64,000 bases of DNA from Alkalicoccus luteus (GCA_052061695.1 JBPZEY010000002.1); one strand, 5' to 3'. Shown: positions 1-9,711, counted from the first letter of the stretch. The notes: generated by a model not told the origin, from the sequence alone. Translations and numbers: made by a program.

Positions 1-2683
1 TCGGATCAACCTGCTTGAGCTTTGCCGACGAAAACACGGGTGCTTTCACCGTGATATGCGGTAGATCATCGATAAGTCCGGTTTTACTCAGCTTAAAATG
101 CAGCTGAGCAGCCACTGCTTCACGGACCAGGTTTGTGCCGCTCACTTTACTGATAACAGGGACCGTTCTGGAGGCCCGCGGATTTACTTCCAGGACATAC
201 AATACTTCATTGTCATATACGAACTGGATATTCATCATTCCTGAAACGCCAGCTTTTCTGCAAATTAACTCGCATATGTGTGCTGCTTCAGCTTTCACAT
301 GCTCAGGAATCGTTGTTGAAGGGTAAATCGTAAAGCTGTCACCTGAATGGACGCCTGCCCGCTCCACGTGCTCCATAAATCCAGGAATAAACAAATTTGT
401 CCCGTCGCTGATTACATCAGCTTCAAACTCTTTACCCGCGATAAAAGCATCCACCATCAGCGGCCAGCATCGCGCATCTGTTGTCCATTCCAGCCGGTCG
501 AGGTATGCTTGAAGGTCATGCTCGTTATGACAGATATACATGGCCTGACCACCGATCACGTAGGATGGTCGCACTAGAACGGGATAGCCCGTTTTTTCAG
601 CTTTTAATAGCACGTCTTCCTTTGAATCCGCTGTAGTCCCCTTAATATGTGCAACATTCAGTTGATCAAGCAAGTGATAGAAGGATTCCCGGTTCTCCAG
701 CAGTTCTATTGCGTCAGCTGATGTGCCGGCTACCGGAAGTCCGTGCTCCTCCAGCGCCTGAGCCAGATTAACCGCTGTCTGACCGCCGAACTGCAGCAGG
801 ACAGCTTCAACCTGTTCCTTCTCAGCAACGTGAATGACATCTTCCGCTGTAAGCGGCTCAAAGTAAAGCCTGTCAGCAGTATTAAAATCTGTGCTGACTG
901 TTTCCGGGTTATTATTAATCACGACAGCTTCATAACCGAGTGCTTTCACTGCTTCAGCAGCATGAACAGAGCAGTAATCGAATTCAACGCCTTGTCCGAT
1001 CCGGATCGGGCCGGATCCGACGACAAGGACTTTTCGAGCAGGAGTTGGCGTCACTTCGTCTTCTCCATGCCAGGTGGAATAATAATACGGGGTGACCGCT
1101 TCAAACTCTCCTGCACACGTATCCACCAGCTTATACCCGGGCTTCAGATTATCGTCCTTTCGCAGTTGACGCACTTTTGATTCTGATACGCCCTGCAGAT
1201 CACCGATCAGTTTATCTGAAAAACCTGCCTGCTTTAGTTCTGTTAAAAGGCTTGTCGAAAGCTGTTGCGAAGCTGCTTTTTTCTCCAGCTTGCAAAGCTT
1301 TTCGAGACGAGTTAAAAACCAGGGGTGAATACCTGACAAATCCGTTATTTGCTGGGGACGCCAGCCGCGGATGAGCAGTTCATAAACAGCGTAAACCCGC
1401 AGGTCTTCAGGATGCATTACCATCTCTTTCAGTTTTTCCTCCCTGTAGCTCGCGAGCAGGTGATGCCTCGGGCTGTGACTTCCGGTTTCCATTGATCTCA
1501 TTGCTTTTAAAAATGCACTTTCAAACGTTCTTTCCAAAGCCATGACTTCGCCCGTTGCTTTCATTTGTGTGCCAAGGGAACGGTCTGCCTCGGAAAACTT
1601 ATCGAATGGGAACCTTGGCAGCTTTACAACAATATAATCGAGCGCCGGCTCAAAGGAAGCAAACGTGTTTCCGGTAATCGGATTGGGAATTCGGTCAAGC
1701 GTCTGTCCGCAAGCTGTAAGAGCGGCAATTCTTGCGATAGGATATCCGGTCGCTTTCGAAGCAAGCGCTGATGAACGGCTGACACGCGGATTAACTTCAA
1801 TAATCGCATATTCATCCGTCTCTGGGTGCAGCGCAAACTGAATATTGCAGCCGCCTACCACATCAAGCGCACGGATTACCTTCAACGATGATTCTCTCAG
1901 CATCTGATACTGTGAGTCTGTCAGCGTCTGAGAAGGTGCTACGACGATCGAATCGCCGGTGTGGACCCCGACCGGATCCATGTTCTCCATATTACAAACG
2001 ATGATACAGGTGTCATTTGCATCCCGCATGACTTCATATTCCACCTCTTTCCATCCTTTGATACTCTTTTCCACGAGTACTTGATGGATCGGGCTTTCTT
2101 TAAGTGCATACGCAAGCATCGACTTCATTTCCTCTTCACTGTGTGCGAATCCTCCGCCTGCTCCGCCTAGCGTATAAGCCGGACGAAGAATAACTGGATA
2201 GCCGATAGACGCTGCGAAATGAAGTCCTGCTTCCACTGACTCAACGATTTCAGATTCGATGACAGGCTCTTCAATCTCGATCATGAGTGATCGAAACAAC
2301 TCCCGGTCTTCCCCTTTCTCAATCGACTCCACTGACGTGCCCATCACCTTTACTCCATATGCATCCAGAATACCTGAACGGTAGAGCTTGGCTGTCAGGT
2401 TAAGGCCTGTCTGGCCGCCGAGCGTCCCGATCAGTCCGTCCGGGCGCTCCTTTTTAATAATCGATTCCAACGTGGAAACCGTCAGCGGCTCCAGATACGT
2501 TTTATCTGCAAATGCAGTATCCGTCATTATAGTAGCCGGATTGTTATTCACGAGTATGACCCGTTTGCCGGCTTCTTTTAATGCAAGACAAGCCTGCGTG
2601 CCTGCATAATCAAATTCTGCTGCCTGTCCGATAATAATCGGGCCTGACCCGATCACTAAAACGGTGTTTATGTTGCTGCACAT
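1..2683 (-). CDS. carB: Carbamoyl-phosphate synthase large subunit, arginine-type (C-terminus beyond window)
   Basis: It makes carbamoyl phosphate from bicarbonate, ATP and ammonia delivered by CarA. About 894 codons are present and the 3' end runs off the left edge; the family is usually about 1030-1070 residues, so roughly the last 150 residues (allosteric region) are missing. Both halves of the internal duplication are visible: an N-terminal synthetase domain beginning INTVLVIGSGPIIIGQAAEF and a second one, about 550 residues later, with VLVVGSGPIRIGQGVEFDY. The ATG at 2683 has GGAGG upstream and lies inside the end of carA (16 bp overlap), which fits translational coupling. Last visible gene of the arginine operon. 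The position after argD argues for the arginine-linked copy rather than the pyrimidine one. Confidence 0.96.
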   Translation of the reverse strand, partial: MCSNINTVLVIGSGPIIIGQAAEFDYAGTQACLALKEAGKRVILVNNNPATIMTDTAFADKTYLEPLTVSTLESIIKKERPDGLIGTLGGQTGLNLTAKLYRSGILDAYGVKVMGTSVESIEKGEDRELFRSLMIEIEEPVIESEIVESVEAGLHFAASIGYPVILRPAYTLGGAGGGFAHSEEEMKSMLAYALKESPIHQVLVEKSIKGWKEVEYEVMRDANDTCIIVCNMENMDPVGVHTGDSIVVAPSQTLTDSQYQMLRESSLKVIRALDVVGGCNIQFALHPETDEYAIIEVNPRVSRSSALASKATGYPIARIAALTACGQTLDRIPNPITGNTFASFEPALDYIVVKLPRFPFDKFSEADRSLGTQMKATGEVMALERTFESAFLKAMRSMETGSHSPRHHLLASYREEKLKEMVMHPEDLRVYAVYELLIRGWRPQQITDLSGIHPWFLTRLEKLCKLEKKAASQQLSTSLLTELKQAGFSDKLIGDLQGVSESKVRQLRKDDNLKPGYKLVDTCAGEFEAVTPYYYSTWHGEDEVTPTPARKVLVVGSGPIRIGQGVEFDYCSVHAAEAVKALGYEAVVINNNPETVSTDFNTADRLYFEPLTAEDVIHVAEKEQVEAVLLQFGGQTAVNLAQALEEHGLPVAGTSADAIELLENRESFYHLLDQLNVAHIKGTTADSKEDVLLKAEKTGYPVLVRPSYVIGGQAMYICHNEHDLQAYLDRLEWTTDARCWPLMVDAFIAGKEFEADVISDGTNLFIPGFMEHVERAGVHSGDSFTIYPSTTIPEHVKAEAAHICELICRKAGVSGMMNIQFVYDNEVLYVLEVNPRASRTVPVISKVSGTNLVREAVAAQLHFKLSKTGLIDDLPHITVKAPVFSSAKLKQVDP

Positions 2684-3729
2684 ACTTTGCTACCTCCAGA
2701 AACCAGACTGTTAATAAATTGCTTAAAAATAAAATGCGTGTCGCTTGGACCAGGGTGAGCCTCAGGATGAAACTGGACAGACTGCACCGGAAGACTCTTG
2801 TGCCTGAACCCTTCACATGTGCCGTCATTCACATTTTCAAAAAGCCGTTCAAAAGGAAATGCTTCGTCTGACGGCTCGCTGACAACATACCCGTGATTTT
2901 GCGAAGACATGTATACTTTCCCGTCCGGAATATGCCTGACCGGATGGTTGCTGCCTCTGTGGCCGAACGGCAGCTTTATCGACTCTGCTCCATAGGCTAA
3001 AGCAATAAGCTGATGCCCGAGACAGATGCCGAGAACCGGATAGGATTCCGTCAGTTCTTTAATGTGAGGCAGCTCCTTTTGAAGCTTAAGCGGATCGCCA
3101 GGACCATTGCTTAGCAATACACCGTCAGGCTTTAATGCATGTATGTCAGCTGCTGAACTCGAATGCGGCATCATCGTCACAGCACACCCTTCCTCCAGAA
3201 GTGAATGAACGATAGATGATTTACAGCCGTAATCCAATACAGCAACATGAGGGCCTTCACCAGGAAATGCGACCGGTTCCTGAACAGACACTTCCGGGAC
3301 AGGATTCTCATTAAAATGAAAAACGGGAGCAGCGGGCTGATTGACGGAGATGAAGCCTTTCACCGTTTTCTTCGTACGAATAATCTTCACGAGCTTGCGT
3401 GTATCAACATTAGTCATGCCAGGGATACCGTGGTGCTGCAAATAGGCGTCAAACTCTTCTGCACGCTCATCGCACCCGGTAGAACCTGTCACGACCGCTT
3501 CCACAGCTGGAGCGCCGCCTTCATTAAATTTGTCCTGAAAACCATAGTTGCCGATCAGTGGATACGTAAACGTCAGCAGCTGCCCTTTATAGGATGGGTC
3601 CGTCATCATTTCCTGATAGCCTGTCATTGCGGTATTGAAGACGAGTTCACCGGAGCTTTCCGTATCAGCGCCGATTTTTTTTCCTGCCAGCACATCCCCT
3701 GTATCCAATATTAGATAAGCGTTAGTCAT
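2668..3729 (-). CDS. carA: Carbamoyl-phosphate synthase small subunit, arginine-type
   Basis: Glutamine amidotransferase subunit that releases ammonia for CarB. It has 353 residues. The class I amidotransferase triad is intact: Cys236 in LGICLGHQ, and His321 with Glu323 in QFHPEAHPGP. The N-terminal CarA domain has the TGYQEMMTDPSYKGQ signature. The start is taken as the ATG at 3729, preceded by AAGGAG, rather than the upstream in-frame codon at 3792, which would add 21 unlikely basic residues from inside argD. The start overlaps the argD stop by 8 bp. Length and sequence resemble remembered Bacillus arginine CarA. Confidence 0.96.
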   Translation of the reverse strand: MTNAYLILDTGDVLAGKKIGADTESSGELVFNTAMTGYQEMMTDPSYKGQLLTFTYPLIGNYGFQDKFNEGGAPAVEAVVTGSTGCDERAEEFDAYLQHHGIPGMTNVDTRKLVKIIRTKKTVKGFISVNQPAAPVFHFNENPVPEVSVQEPVAFPGEGPHVAVLDYGCKSSIVHSLLEEGCAVTMMPHSSSAADIHALKPDGVLLSNGPGDPLKLQKELPHIKELTESYPVLGICLGHQLIALAYGAESIKLPFGHRGSNHPVRHIPDGKVYMSSQNHGYVVSEPSDEAFPFERLFENVNDGTCEGFRHKSLPVQSVQFHPEAHPGPSDTHFIFKQFINSLVSGGSKVCAAT

Positions 3730-4912
3730 GACTAATTTCTCCTTCTTGTAAAATCTCCTCAAATAGTTGAACAAACGTCGATAATGCTTCATCAGAAGCT
3801 GTCAGCGGCGGCAAAATGCGTATCACCTGCGGACCTGCCGGAAGCGCCAGAATCTGCCGGTTTCGAAGCTTCTGCAAATATGGGGCGGCCTCTTCTACGA
3901 CGATGCCGATCATTGCGCCGCTTCCGCGTACTTGCTTCACTTGACTGTACGAAGATGCCAGCAGTTCCAGCTGCTTGCGAAATATAGCAAATCGATCTTG
4001 GACTTCCTTAAGAAATCCCTCTTCCTGAATGACACCCATTGTCGCCTCTATTGCTGCACAAGCTGCAGGATGTCCGCCGAAGGTTGTCCCATGCGTTCCT
4101 GGAGAAAAGGAAGCAGCAACCTCTGCTGAGGCGAGACAGGCACCTGCCGGAAAACCGGATCCAATGCCTTTCGCAGCTGTAACAATCTCTGGCTTTACGT
4201 TGAACTGTTCAAACGCATATAGGGAGCCGGTTCGTCCAGCGCCGGTCTGAATCTCATCTGCAATGATCAATATGCCGTGTGTTCTGCAGTAATGGACGAG
4301 TTCATTAACCCATTCCTGGTCAGCAGGTACGACTCCGCCTTCACCTTGAATCAATTCAAGCATGACAGCAGCTGTTACTTGCGGATTTATGTTCGTGATG
4401 GCCTGCGTATCATTAAACGGTAAGTGCGTGAATCCGGGCATCAGTGGTGCAAATCCATGTTTAATTTTATTCTGGCCTGTTGCTGCCATAGCACCGCCCG
4501 TACGGCCGTGAAACGACTGTTCAAAGGTTACAATTTCCGATTTTTGAAGCGCCCCCTTGTCGAACCAGTATTTTCTGGCAAGCTTAATCGCAGCTTCGTT
4601 GGCTTCTGCTCCGCTTCCACAGAAAAAGACTTGATCCAAATGAGTGCCTTTTATGAGGGAAGTCGCTGCACGCTCCTGAATGTCCTGCTGAAATAAATTA
4701 GATACGTGCCAATATTCCTGGAGCTGATTCTCGACTGCTTTCTGCACCACCTTGGGACGATGACCGAGATTGCATACCGCAATTCCTGATGTAAAGTCTA
4801 AGTAGTCGGTGCCGTCATCAGCCGTCAAATAACTCCCGTCAGCTTTCGCTACAGAGATTGGGAAACGGGCGTAGGTGTTCATGAGCGGAGACTTTTGCTT
4901 AATATTCTGCAT
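3722..4912 (-). CDS. argD: Acetylornithine aminotransferase
   Basis: PLP enzyme converting N-acetylglutamate semialdehyde to N-acetylornithine. It has 396 residues and is a class III aminotransferase. Visible features are FCGSGAEANEAAIKLARKY for cofactor binding, Asp219 in IIADEIQTGAGRTG, and the likely Schiff-base Lys248 in TAAKGIGSGFPAGA. The start at 4912 is chosen because GGAGA lies just upstream; a farther in-frame codon at 4948 falls inside argB and gives an atypical leader. It overlaps argB by 14 bp and carA by 8 bp, so the genes are probably coupled. Related class III enzymes (ornithine or GABA aminotransferase) are possible by sequence, but the operon context decides for ArgD. Confidence 0.95.
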   Translation of the reverse strand: MQNIKQKSPLMNTYARFPISVAKADGSYLTADDGTDYLDFTSGIAVCNLGHRPKVVQKAVENQLQEYWHVSNLFQQDIQERAATSLIKGTHLDQVFFCGSGAEANEAAIKLARKYWFDKGALQKSEIVTFEQSFHGRTGGAMAATGQNKIKHGFAPLMPGFTHLPFNDTQAITNINPQVTAAVMLELIQGEGGVVPADQEWVNELVHYCRTHGILIIADEIQTGAGRTGSLYAFEQFNVKPEIVTAAKGIGSGFPAGACLASAEVAASFSPGTHGTTFGGHPAACAAIEATMGVIQEEGFLKEVQDRFAIFRKQLELLASSYSQVKQVRGSGAMIGIVVEEAAPYLQKLRNRQILALPAGPQVIRILPPLTASDEALSTFVQLFEEILQEGEISHD

Positions 4913-5687
4913 AGATATTCTCCTTTCGGAAAATAGTACCGGCCTCACCTTTGTGAAAGTAATTTAACAGCGCATTACCGTTCGAACCATTTACCATGAC
5001 TGCTTCTGAAACCCCTTCGTTAAGAGCCCGAAGGACAGCCTTTGTTTTCGGAATCATCCCACCATAAATAATGCCGTCATGAATCAGTGTTTCTACCATT
5101 TCTGGATCAAGGTGCCGGCAAAGATCACCGGATCGGCCGTCTATCACGCCTTCAACATCTGTAATAAACAACAGCGGAGCAGCCAGGGCACATGCGCAGG
5201 CTCCGGCAGCTTCGTCCGCGTTAATGTTATACGTTACCGTGCCTGATGCTGCAATTGGTGAAATAACTGGGGTTATTCCTGCCGCTGTCAACAACTTGAT
5301 CAAATGTGGATCCACTTGTTCAACAGAGGCTACCTGTCCGTATCGGACTTCATTCACTGGTACAGGCTGGAACAGCCCGGCATCGACGCCGCTGATTCCT
5401 GCCGCCTTTACCCCTGCGTTTTCCAGGAGCTTGACGATGTGTTTATTGGCAGATCCGCTCAGTACCATTTCAGCAGATTCAACGACTTCCGGAGTGGAAA
5501 CACGCAGCCCATCCGTAAAAGAAGCGCTGATGCCGCGATCCTGCAGCAACCGGTTGATGGCGGGTCCTCCACCATGAACGATCACCGGGAAGCAGCCTGC
5601 CTGCTTCAATGCGTTTATTTCATTAAAAAAGCTGCCGGGAAGTTCCTCGATCGTGCTGCCTCCAAGCTTGATTACGAGATAATCCAT
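4899..5687 (-). CDS. argB: Acetylglutamate kinase
   Basis: Phosphorylates N-acetylglutamate in the second step of the acetylated arginine pathway. It has 262 residues, a normal length for the short Bacillus-type kinase. Amino acid kinase fold signatures are present: VIKLGGSTIEE at the N-terminus (phosphate loop), VHGGGPAINRLL for acetylglutamate binding, and NINADEAAGACACAL with GGMIPKTKAVLRAL near the C-terminus. AAAGGAGG precedes the ATG at 5687. It sits between argJ and argD, 18 bp after the argJ stop. It lacks the N-terminal helix typical of arginine-feedback-inhibited kinases; regulation is therefore probably transcriptional (inference). Confidence 0.95.
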   Translation of the reverse strand: MDYLVIKLGGSTIEELPGSFFNEINALKQAGCFPVIVHGGGPAINRLLQDRGISASFTDGLRVSTPEVVESAEMVLSGSANKHIVKLLENAGVKAAGISGVDAGLFQPVPVNEVRYGQVASVEQVDPHLIKLLTAAGITPVISPIAASGTVTYNINADEAAGACACALAAPLLFITDVEGVIDGRSGDLCRHLDPEMVETLIHDGIIYGGMIPKTKAVLRALNEGVSEAVMVNGSNGNALLNYFHKGEAGTIFRKENIYAEY

Positions 5688-5705
5688 TTGTTAACCTCCT
5701 TTACA

Positions 5706-6926
5706 TCACGTTCGGTACGAGGCATTGATTCGGACGTATTCATACGACAGATCGCATCCCCACGCCTGAGCAGCGCCTGTTCCATCCTCAAGCTTTACTT
5801 TTATATGAATATCGCTCTGCGTTAAATAAGCAGACGCTTCCGGCTCATCAAAGTCGAGCGGCAGCCCTTCGGAAACAACCTGGATTGGACCTAAGTACAC
5901 GTCCACTGCTTCAGATTTCATTGACGCTCCGCTGTATCCAGCCGCACATACAATCCGTCCCCAGTTTGGATCAGCGCCGTGAATTGCCGTTTTCACCAGG
6001 TTTGAAGAAATAATCGATTTAGCAATTTTTCCAGCATCTGCCGGAGTCGCTGCCCCTTCGATCTGAACCTCAATCAGCTTTGTAGCCCCTTCACCGTCTC
6101 TGGCAATTTTTTTAGCCAGCTCCTGTGACAGCTTTGTAAACGCCTCTTCGAAGGCACCCCATTCAGGATGAGACTCATCGAATTCAGTTGTCCCGGCAGC
6201 TCCATTTGCTAAAACGACAACCGTATCATTCGTGGATGAATCACCGTCCACCGTGATTTGATTGTAGGTTTTATCCGTGGTTTTTTTTAGCAGACTTTTC
6301 AGTGCATCTTGTGACACATCCGCATCTGTCGTAATATAAGCGAGCATTGTGGCCATGTTTGGATCGATCATGCCCGAGCCTTTTGCGGCTCCGCCGATGG
6401 TAACCTGCTTCCCTTCAATTTCGCATTCGACAGAAGCATGCTTCGTACATGTATCTGTCGTTAAAATCGCTCGTTCAAATGAAGCTGCATCCTGTGATTC
6501 AAGGTTTATCGAGCGAATTCCTGTTTCGACTTTATCCATTGGAAGCTGCACGCCGATCAATCCAGTTGATTGAACAGCAACCAGATGTTCAGGCAGACCA
6601 GCTTCTTCAGCGGCATATTTCCGGGTTAAACGGGCGTTTTCGAGCCCCTGCTTACCGGTACAGGCATTTGCATTGGCCGAGTTAACGACGATCAGCTGCA
6701 GCTTTTGCTCCTCAGCAATCGATTCCTGCGTCACTTTAAGCGGCGCTGCCTGAAACGCATTTTGCGTATATACGGCAGCTGCCTTTGCAGGAACGCTGGA
6801 ATAAAGCCAGCCGAAATCGAGTTTCTTGCGCCTTAGGCCGCAATGAGTGCCTCCTGAAAAAAAACCTTTTGGACTCGTCACCCCGCCTTTTATATTGATA
6901 GATGAAACGATATTGACCAGCGTCAT
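5706..6926 (-). CDS. argJ: Bifunctional ornithine acetyltransferase / N-acetylglutamate synthase
   Basis: Recycles the acetyl group from acetylornithine to glutamate and, in bifunctional forms, also makes N-acetylglutamate from acetyl-CoA. It has 406 residues. The self-cleavage site that creates the alpha and beta chains is intact as KGSGMIDPNMATML, with the nucleophile Thr193. No argA was seen here, and Bacillus-type ArgJ is normally bifunctional (family knowledge). The ATG at 6926 has AGGAG upstream and begins MTLVNIVSS; an upstream in-frame codon at 6995 lies inside argC and is rejected. The gap from the argC stop to this start is 19 bp. Confidence 0.95.
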   Translation of the reverse strand: MTLVNIVSSINIKGGVTSPKGFFSGGTHCGLRRKKLDFGWLYSSVPAKAAAVYTQNAFQAAPLKVTQESIAEEQKLQLIVVNSANANACTGKQGLENARLTRKYAAEEAGLPEHLVAVQSTGLIGVQLPMDKVETGIRSINLESQDAASFERAILTTDTCTKHASVECEIEGKQVTIGGAAKGSGMIDPNMATMLAYITTDADVSQDALKSLLKKTTDKTYNQITVDGDSSTNDTVVVLANGAAGTTEFDESHPEWGAFEEAFTKLSQELAKKIARDGEGATKLIEVQIEGAATPADAGKIAKSIISSNLVKTAIHGADPNWGRIVCAAGYSGASMKSEAVDVYLGPIQVVSEGLPLDFDEPEASAYLTQSDIHIKVKLEDGTGAAQAWGCDLSYEYVRINASYRT

Positions 6927-6945
6927 TCTAATCTCCTGCCTTTCC

Positions 6946-7971
6946 TTACGGATATTGGGGTACCATTTGTAGACCGGAATATTCAGCCCATCCATTCATA
7001 ATGTTGCAGTTTTGAACGGCTTGACCTGCCGCCCCTTTCATTAAATTATCAATAACGGCGACCGTCATCAGCGTACCGCTGCGTTCATCAGCGAATACAC
7101 CAATATCACAGTAGCTGCTTCCATATACATCTTTTGTCTGCGGCATTAGACCGCTTTTTCGAAAGCGGGTAAACGGTTCATGCTCATAAGCTGTTTCATA
7201 AGCCTGCTGCAGTTCGGTAGCCGAGCCTGCGAGTCGACCGTATGAAGTGACCATAATCCCTCTCGTCATCGGCATCAAATGCGTCTGCAGGTAGACAGGT
7301 GTTTGGATGCCAGCAGCTTTTCCAAGATGCTCTTCGATTTCTGGCACATGCTGGTGTGCTCCGGTACGATACGCTTTTATGTTTTCATTCGTCTCGGAAA
7401 AGTGGGTCATCATAGACATTTTACGTCCGGCACCCGAAACGCCTGTCTTGCCATCCATCATGATCGTGCCCGGCTCAATCAGCTGCTGTTTTACCGCTGG
7501 ATACATCCCGAGAATAGCAGCAGTTGCAAAACATCCTGGATTAGAGATGAGCCGTGCCTCCCGTATAGTCTCCCTGTTTACTTCAGGAAGCCCGTAAACG
7601 GCATGTTGCTGCATCGCTTTATCCGGCGGCTCCAGACCGTACCACGCTTCATATACGTCACTGTCTTCAAGCCTCAAGTCGCCAGATAGATCGATAATCT
7701 GGCTTTTACTTGCTGAAAGCGTTGGAATCAGTTTGCTTGCTACTCCAGCAGGAGCTGCAATAAAAATAACGTCGCACGCCGCAGCAGCTTCCATATTTTT
7801 GAATGAATCGGTACGAATTGTTTGGAGATGCGGATAGCGCTCCCCTATATCGTTTCCTTCTTCTGACTGAGATATGACCGTAGTGAGCTCCAGAAAAGGA
7901 TGATTTTCTAAAATTCGGATCAGCTCAAGGGCTCCGTATCCAGTTCCACCAACAACCGCTGCTTGTTTCAA
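6946..7971 (-). CDS. argC: N-acetyl-gamma-glutamyl-phosphate reductase
   Basis: NADPH-dependent reduction of N-acetylglutamyl phosphate, first gene of the arginine operon. It has 341 residues from a TTG start at 7971. The Rossmann motif VVGGTGYGALELIRIL is at the N-terminus and the catalytic Cys147 lies in LISNPGCFATA. Start choice: an in-frame GTG at 7980 would place AAAGGA directly against the start codon, whereas the TTG at 7971 has AAAGGA 10 nt upstream, so TTG is preferred; the difference is three residues. Promoter and operator lie immediately upstream at 7995-8038. Confidence 0.94.
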   Translation of the reverse strand: MKQAAVVGGTGYGALELIRILENHPFLELTTVISQSEEGNDIGERYPHLQTIRTDSFKNMEAAAACDVIFIAAPAGVASKLIPTLSASKSQIIDLSGDLRLEDSDVYEAWYGLEPPDKAMQQHAVYGLPEVNRETIREARLISNPGCFATAAILGMYPAVKQQLIEPGTIMMDGKTGVSGAGRKMSMMTHFSETNENIKAYRTGAHQHVPEIEEHLGKAAGIQTPVYLQTHLMPMTRGIMVTSYGRLAGSATELQQAYETAYEHEPFTRFRKSGLMPQTKDVYGSSYCDIGVFADERSGTLMTVAVIDNLMKGAAGQAVQNCNIMNGWAEYSGLQMVPQYP

Positions 7972-7994
7972 TCCTGTCACGTCCTTTATGAATG

Positions 7995-8008
7995 ATGAAT
8001 TAATTCAT
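7995..8008 (-). promoter_or_regulatory. Probable ArgR/AhrC operator
   Basis: A perfect 14-bp palindrome ATGAATTAATTCAT lies 2 bp downstream of the argC -10 box and so covers the likely transcription start. The half-site TGAAT...ATTCA is the ARG-box core known for ArgR/AhrC, although the usual 4-bp spacer is 2 bp here. AT-rich flanks also fit. Repression by arginine is inferred from position and motif. Confidence 0.6.
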
Positions 8009-8009
8009 T

Positions 8010-8038
8010 ATTATACTTATAGATTTATTAATATGCAA
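8010..8038 (-). promoter_or_regulatory. SigA promoter of the arg operon
   Basis: On the minus strand, -35 TTGCAT (8033-8038), a 17-bp spacer and a perfect -10 TATAAT (8010-8015). It reads into argC, and the putative ArgR palindrome lies immediately downstream. Confidence 0.75.
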
Positions 8039-8102
8039 TAATAATTATAAGTTATTATGATTTTTTATACATTACGGCTTTTGTTCTGTACTTCAGGCAA
8101 AC

Positions 8103-8128
8103 AAAAAGCGTTCTCCTGGAGAACGCTT
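8103..8128 (-). terminator. Rho-independent terminator downstream of cls
   Basis: AGCGTTCTCC pairs with GGAGAACGCT around a minimal loop. On the minus strand it is followed by TTTTTG. It lies 135 bp after the cls stop and upstream of the argC promoter, so it insulates the arg operon. Confidence 0.8.
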
Positions 8129-8262
8129 AATCGACAAAACTGTGCTGCTCGCTAGTTATTCGCTTATTCCGTTTGTTATTTTAACCATCAACGTCGTAAG
8201 ATCTCCTTTTCAGAGAAAGCCCTGCAAGATGCTGCAGCACCAGTAGGCATATAGTGAACGAA

Positions 8263-9711
8263 CTACAAAACAGGTGAAAGCAGCCGTGAAATAGACTCTT
8301 TAAAGCGGACGACCTTAGACCGTGCATCATACTTCTCTTTAGTCAGTTTATCAGCATGCATCATGTCCTGTTCGAACTCAGCTGCCAGCTTTTCAGCGGT
8401 AAGCTGATCATATATAAAGGCATTTACTTCAAAGTTCAGCCGAAAGCTCCGCATATCAATGTTAGCGGTGCCGACAGAAGCAGCTGCCCGATCCACTACT
8501 ACAACTTTAGAATGTATAAAGCCGCGCTGATAAATGTACACACTGACACCGCTTTTCATCAGCTGTCCGATATGTGAAAGTGTCGCCCAGTATATAAATG
8601 GGTGATCCGGCATGCTCGGAATCATGATTCGAATATCTTTCCCTGATAATGATGCAATCCGGATTGAATCCAGCAGACTTTGGTCAGGGATGAAATATGG
8701 TGTTTGAATATAGACGGACTCTTTTGCATTGTTAATCAATTTAATATACCCGTTTTTAATCTGCTCCCACTCAGAGTCAGGGCCGCTGGAAACGATCTGT
8801 ACTGCAGCATTGCCTTCACTCTGCTTCATTGGAAAATACCTCGCCTCATAGGCAATCGCGTGAGATTTTGCCGCCTGGTTCCAATCCAGGATAAACCGTG
8901 TCTGCATCGGATCAACTGCATTTCCAGTGATTCTAAGGTGGGTATCCCTCCAATAACCGAAACGCTTGCTTTTCCCCAGATACTCATCCCCAACATTAAA
9001 ACCGCCTACGTATCCGACTGCTCCATCTATAATCGTCAGCTTACGGTGATTCCGGTAGTTCAGTCGGATATTAATCAGCGCAATTTTAGACGGGAAAAAG
9101 ACGCCGACCTCTCCTCCTGCTTTTGTCAGCTGATCAAAATGACGTCTGCGAAGTTTTCTGGACCCAAGCTCATCGTAGAGAATGCGCACCTTAACTCCTT
9201 GAGCAGCTTTCTCTGCAAGCAGCTGAATCAGCTCTTTGCCTAATTCATCATGGCGAAATATGTAGTACTGCATATGAATATGATCCTGCGCCTCCCGAAT
9301 ATCCTGCTTCAATTGTTCAAACTTATCTTGACCATCAGAGAAAACATCTATGTCGTTATTCTTTGTCAAAATAGCGTCGTTATTAATCAAATGCATATAT
9401 ATCATATCCCTGTAAGGATCGATATTGTCATTATGATACGAAAAAGACGGGTTGCGAATCTGCTCGATCTGATGCTTCAGCACATCGGTAATTCCAATTC
9501 TGCTAATACCCTCCCAATCAAATAACCGCCTTCGAGTCAAATTTTGGCCTAAAAATATATAGATGATGAAGCCAAGAAACGGAATGAAGAAGAGGATGAG
9601 CACCCAGGCCCAAGTAGCCGTCGCATCTTTTCGTTCAATAAAAATAATAATGCCAGCGAACAATATATTAGCAAAAAACAATAGCACAAGCAGGACGGAC
9701 ATTATATCCAT
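8263..9711 (-). CDS. cls: Cardiolipin synthase (phospholipase D type)
   Basis: Membrane enzyme condensing two phosphatidylglycerols to cardiolipin. It has 482 residues, typical for Bacillus Cls. Two N-terminal transmembrane helices (about residues 4-25 and 34-55) are followed by two PLD domains with intact HKD motifs: H222/K224/D229 in NHRKLTIID and H400/K402/D407 in IHSKVVVVD. The ATG at 9711 follows AAAGGAGG; the farther upstream codon at 9795 gives a charged leader that breaks the membrane N-terminus and is rejected. Single-gene unit with its own terminator. Cardiolipin synthases are often multiple and salt-responsive in Bacillaceae; which paralogue this is cannot be told. Confidence 0.93.
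   Translation of the reverse strand: MDIMSVLLVLLFFANILFAGIIIFIERKDATATWAWVLILFFIPFLGFIIYIFLGQNLTRRRLFDWEGISRIGITDVLKHQIEQIRNPSFSYHNDNIDPYRDMIYMHLINNDAILTKNNDIDVFSDGQDKFEQLKQDIREAQDHIHMQYYIFRHDELGKELIQLLAEKAAQGVKVRILYDELGSRKLRRRHFDQLTKAGGEVGVFFPSKIALINIRLNYRNHRKLTIIDGAVGYVGGFNVGDEYLGKSKRFGYWRDTHLRITGNAVDPMQTRFILDWNQAAKSHAIAYEARYFPMKQSEGNAAVQIVSSGPDSEWEQIKNGYIKLINNAKESVYIQTPYFIPDQSLLDSIRIASLSGKDIRIMIPSMPDHPFIYWATLSHIGQLMKSGVSVYIYQRGFIHSKVVVVDRAAASVGTANIDMRSFRLNFEVNAFIYDQLTAEKLAAEFEQDMMHADKLTKEKYDARSKVVRFKESISRLLSPVL

Noticed and set aside
743..1180. 145-codon plus-strand open frame inside carB
   Set aside because: Antisense to a strongly conserved coding region; no ribosome site and no protein-like features.
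8129..8262. Short reading frame with AAAGGAG on the minus strand near 8208
   Set aside because: Only about 11 codons; too short to support as a gene.
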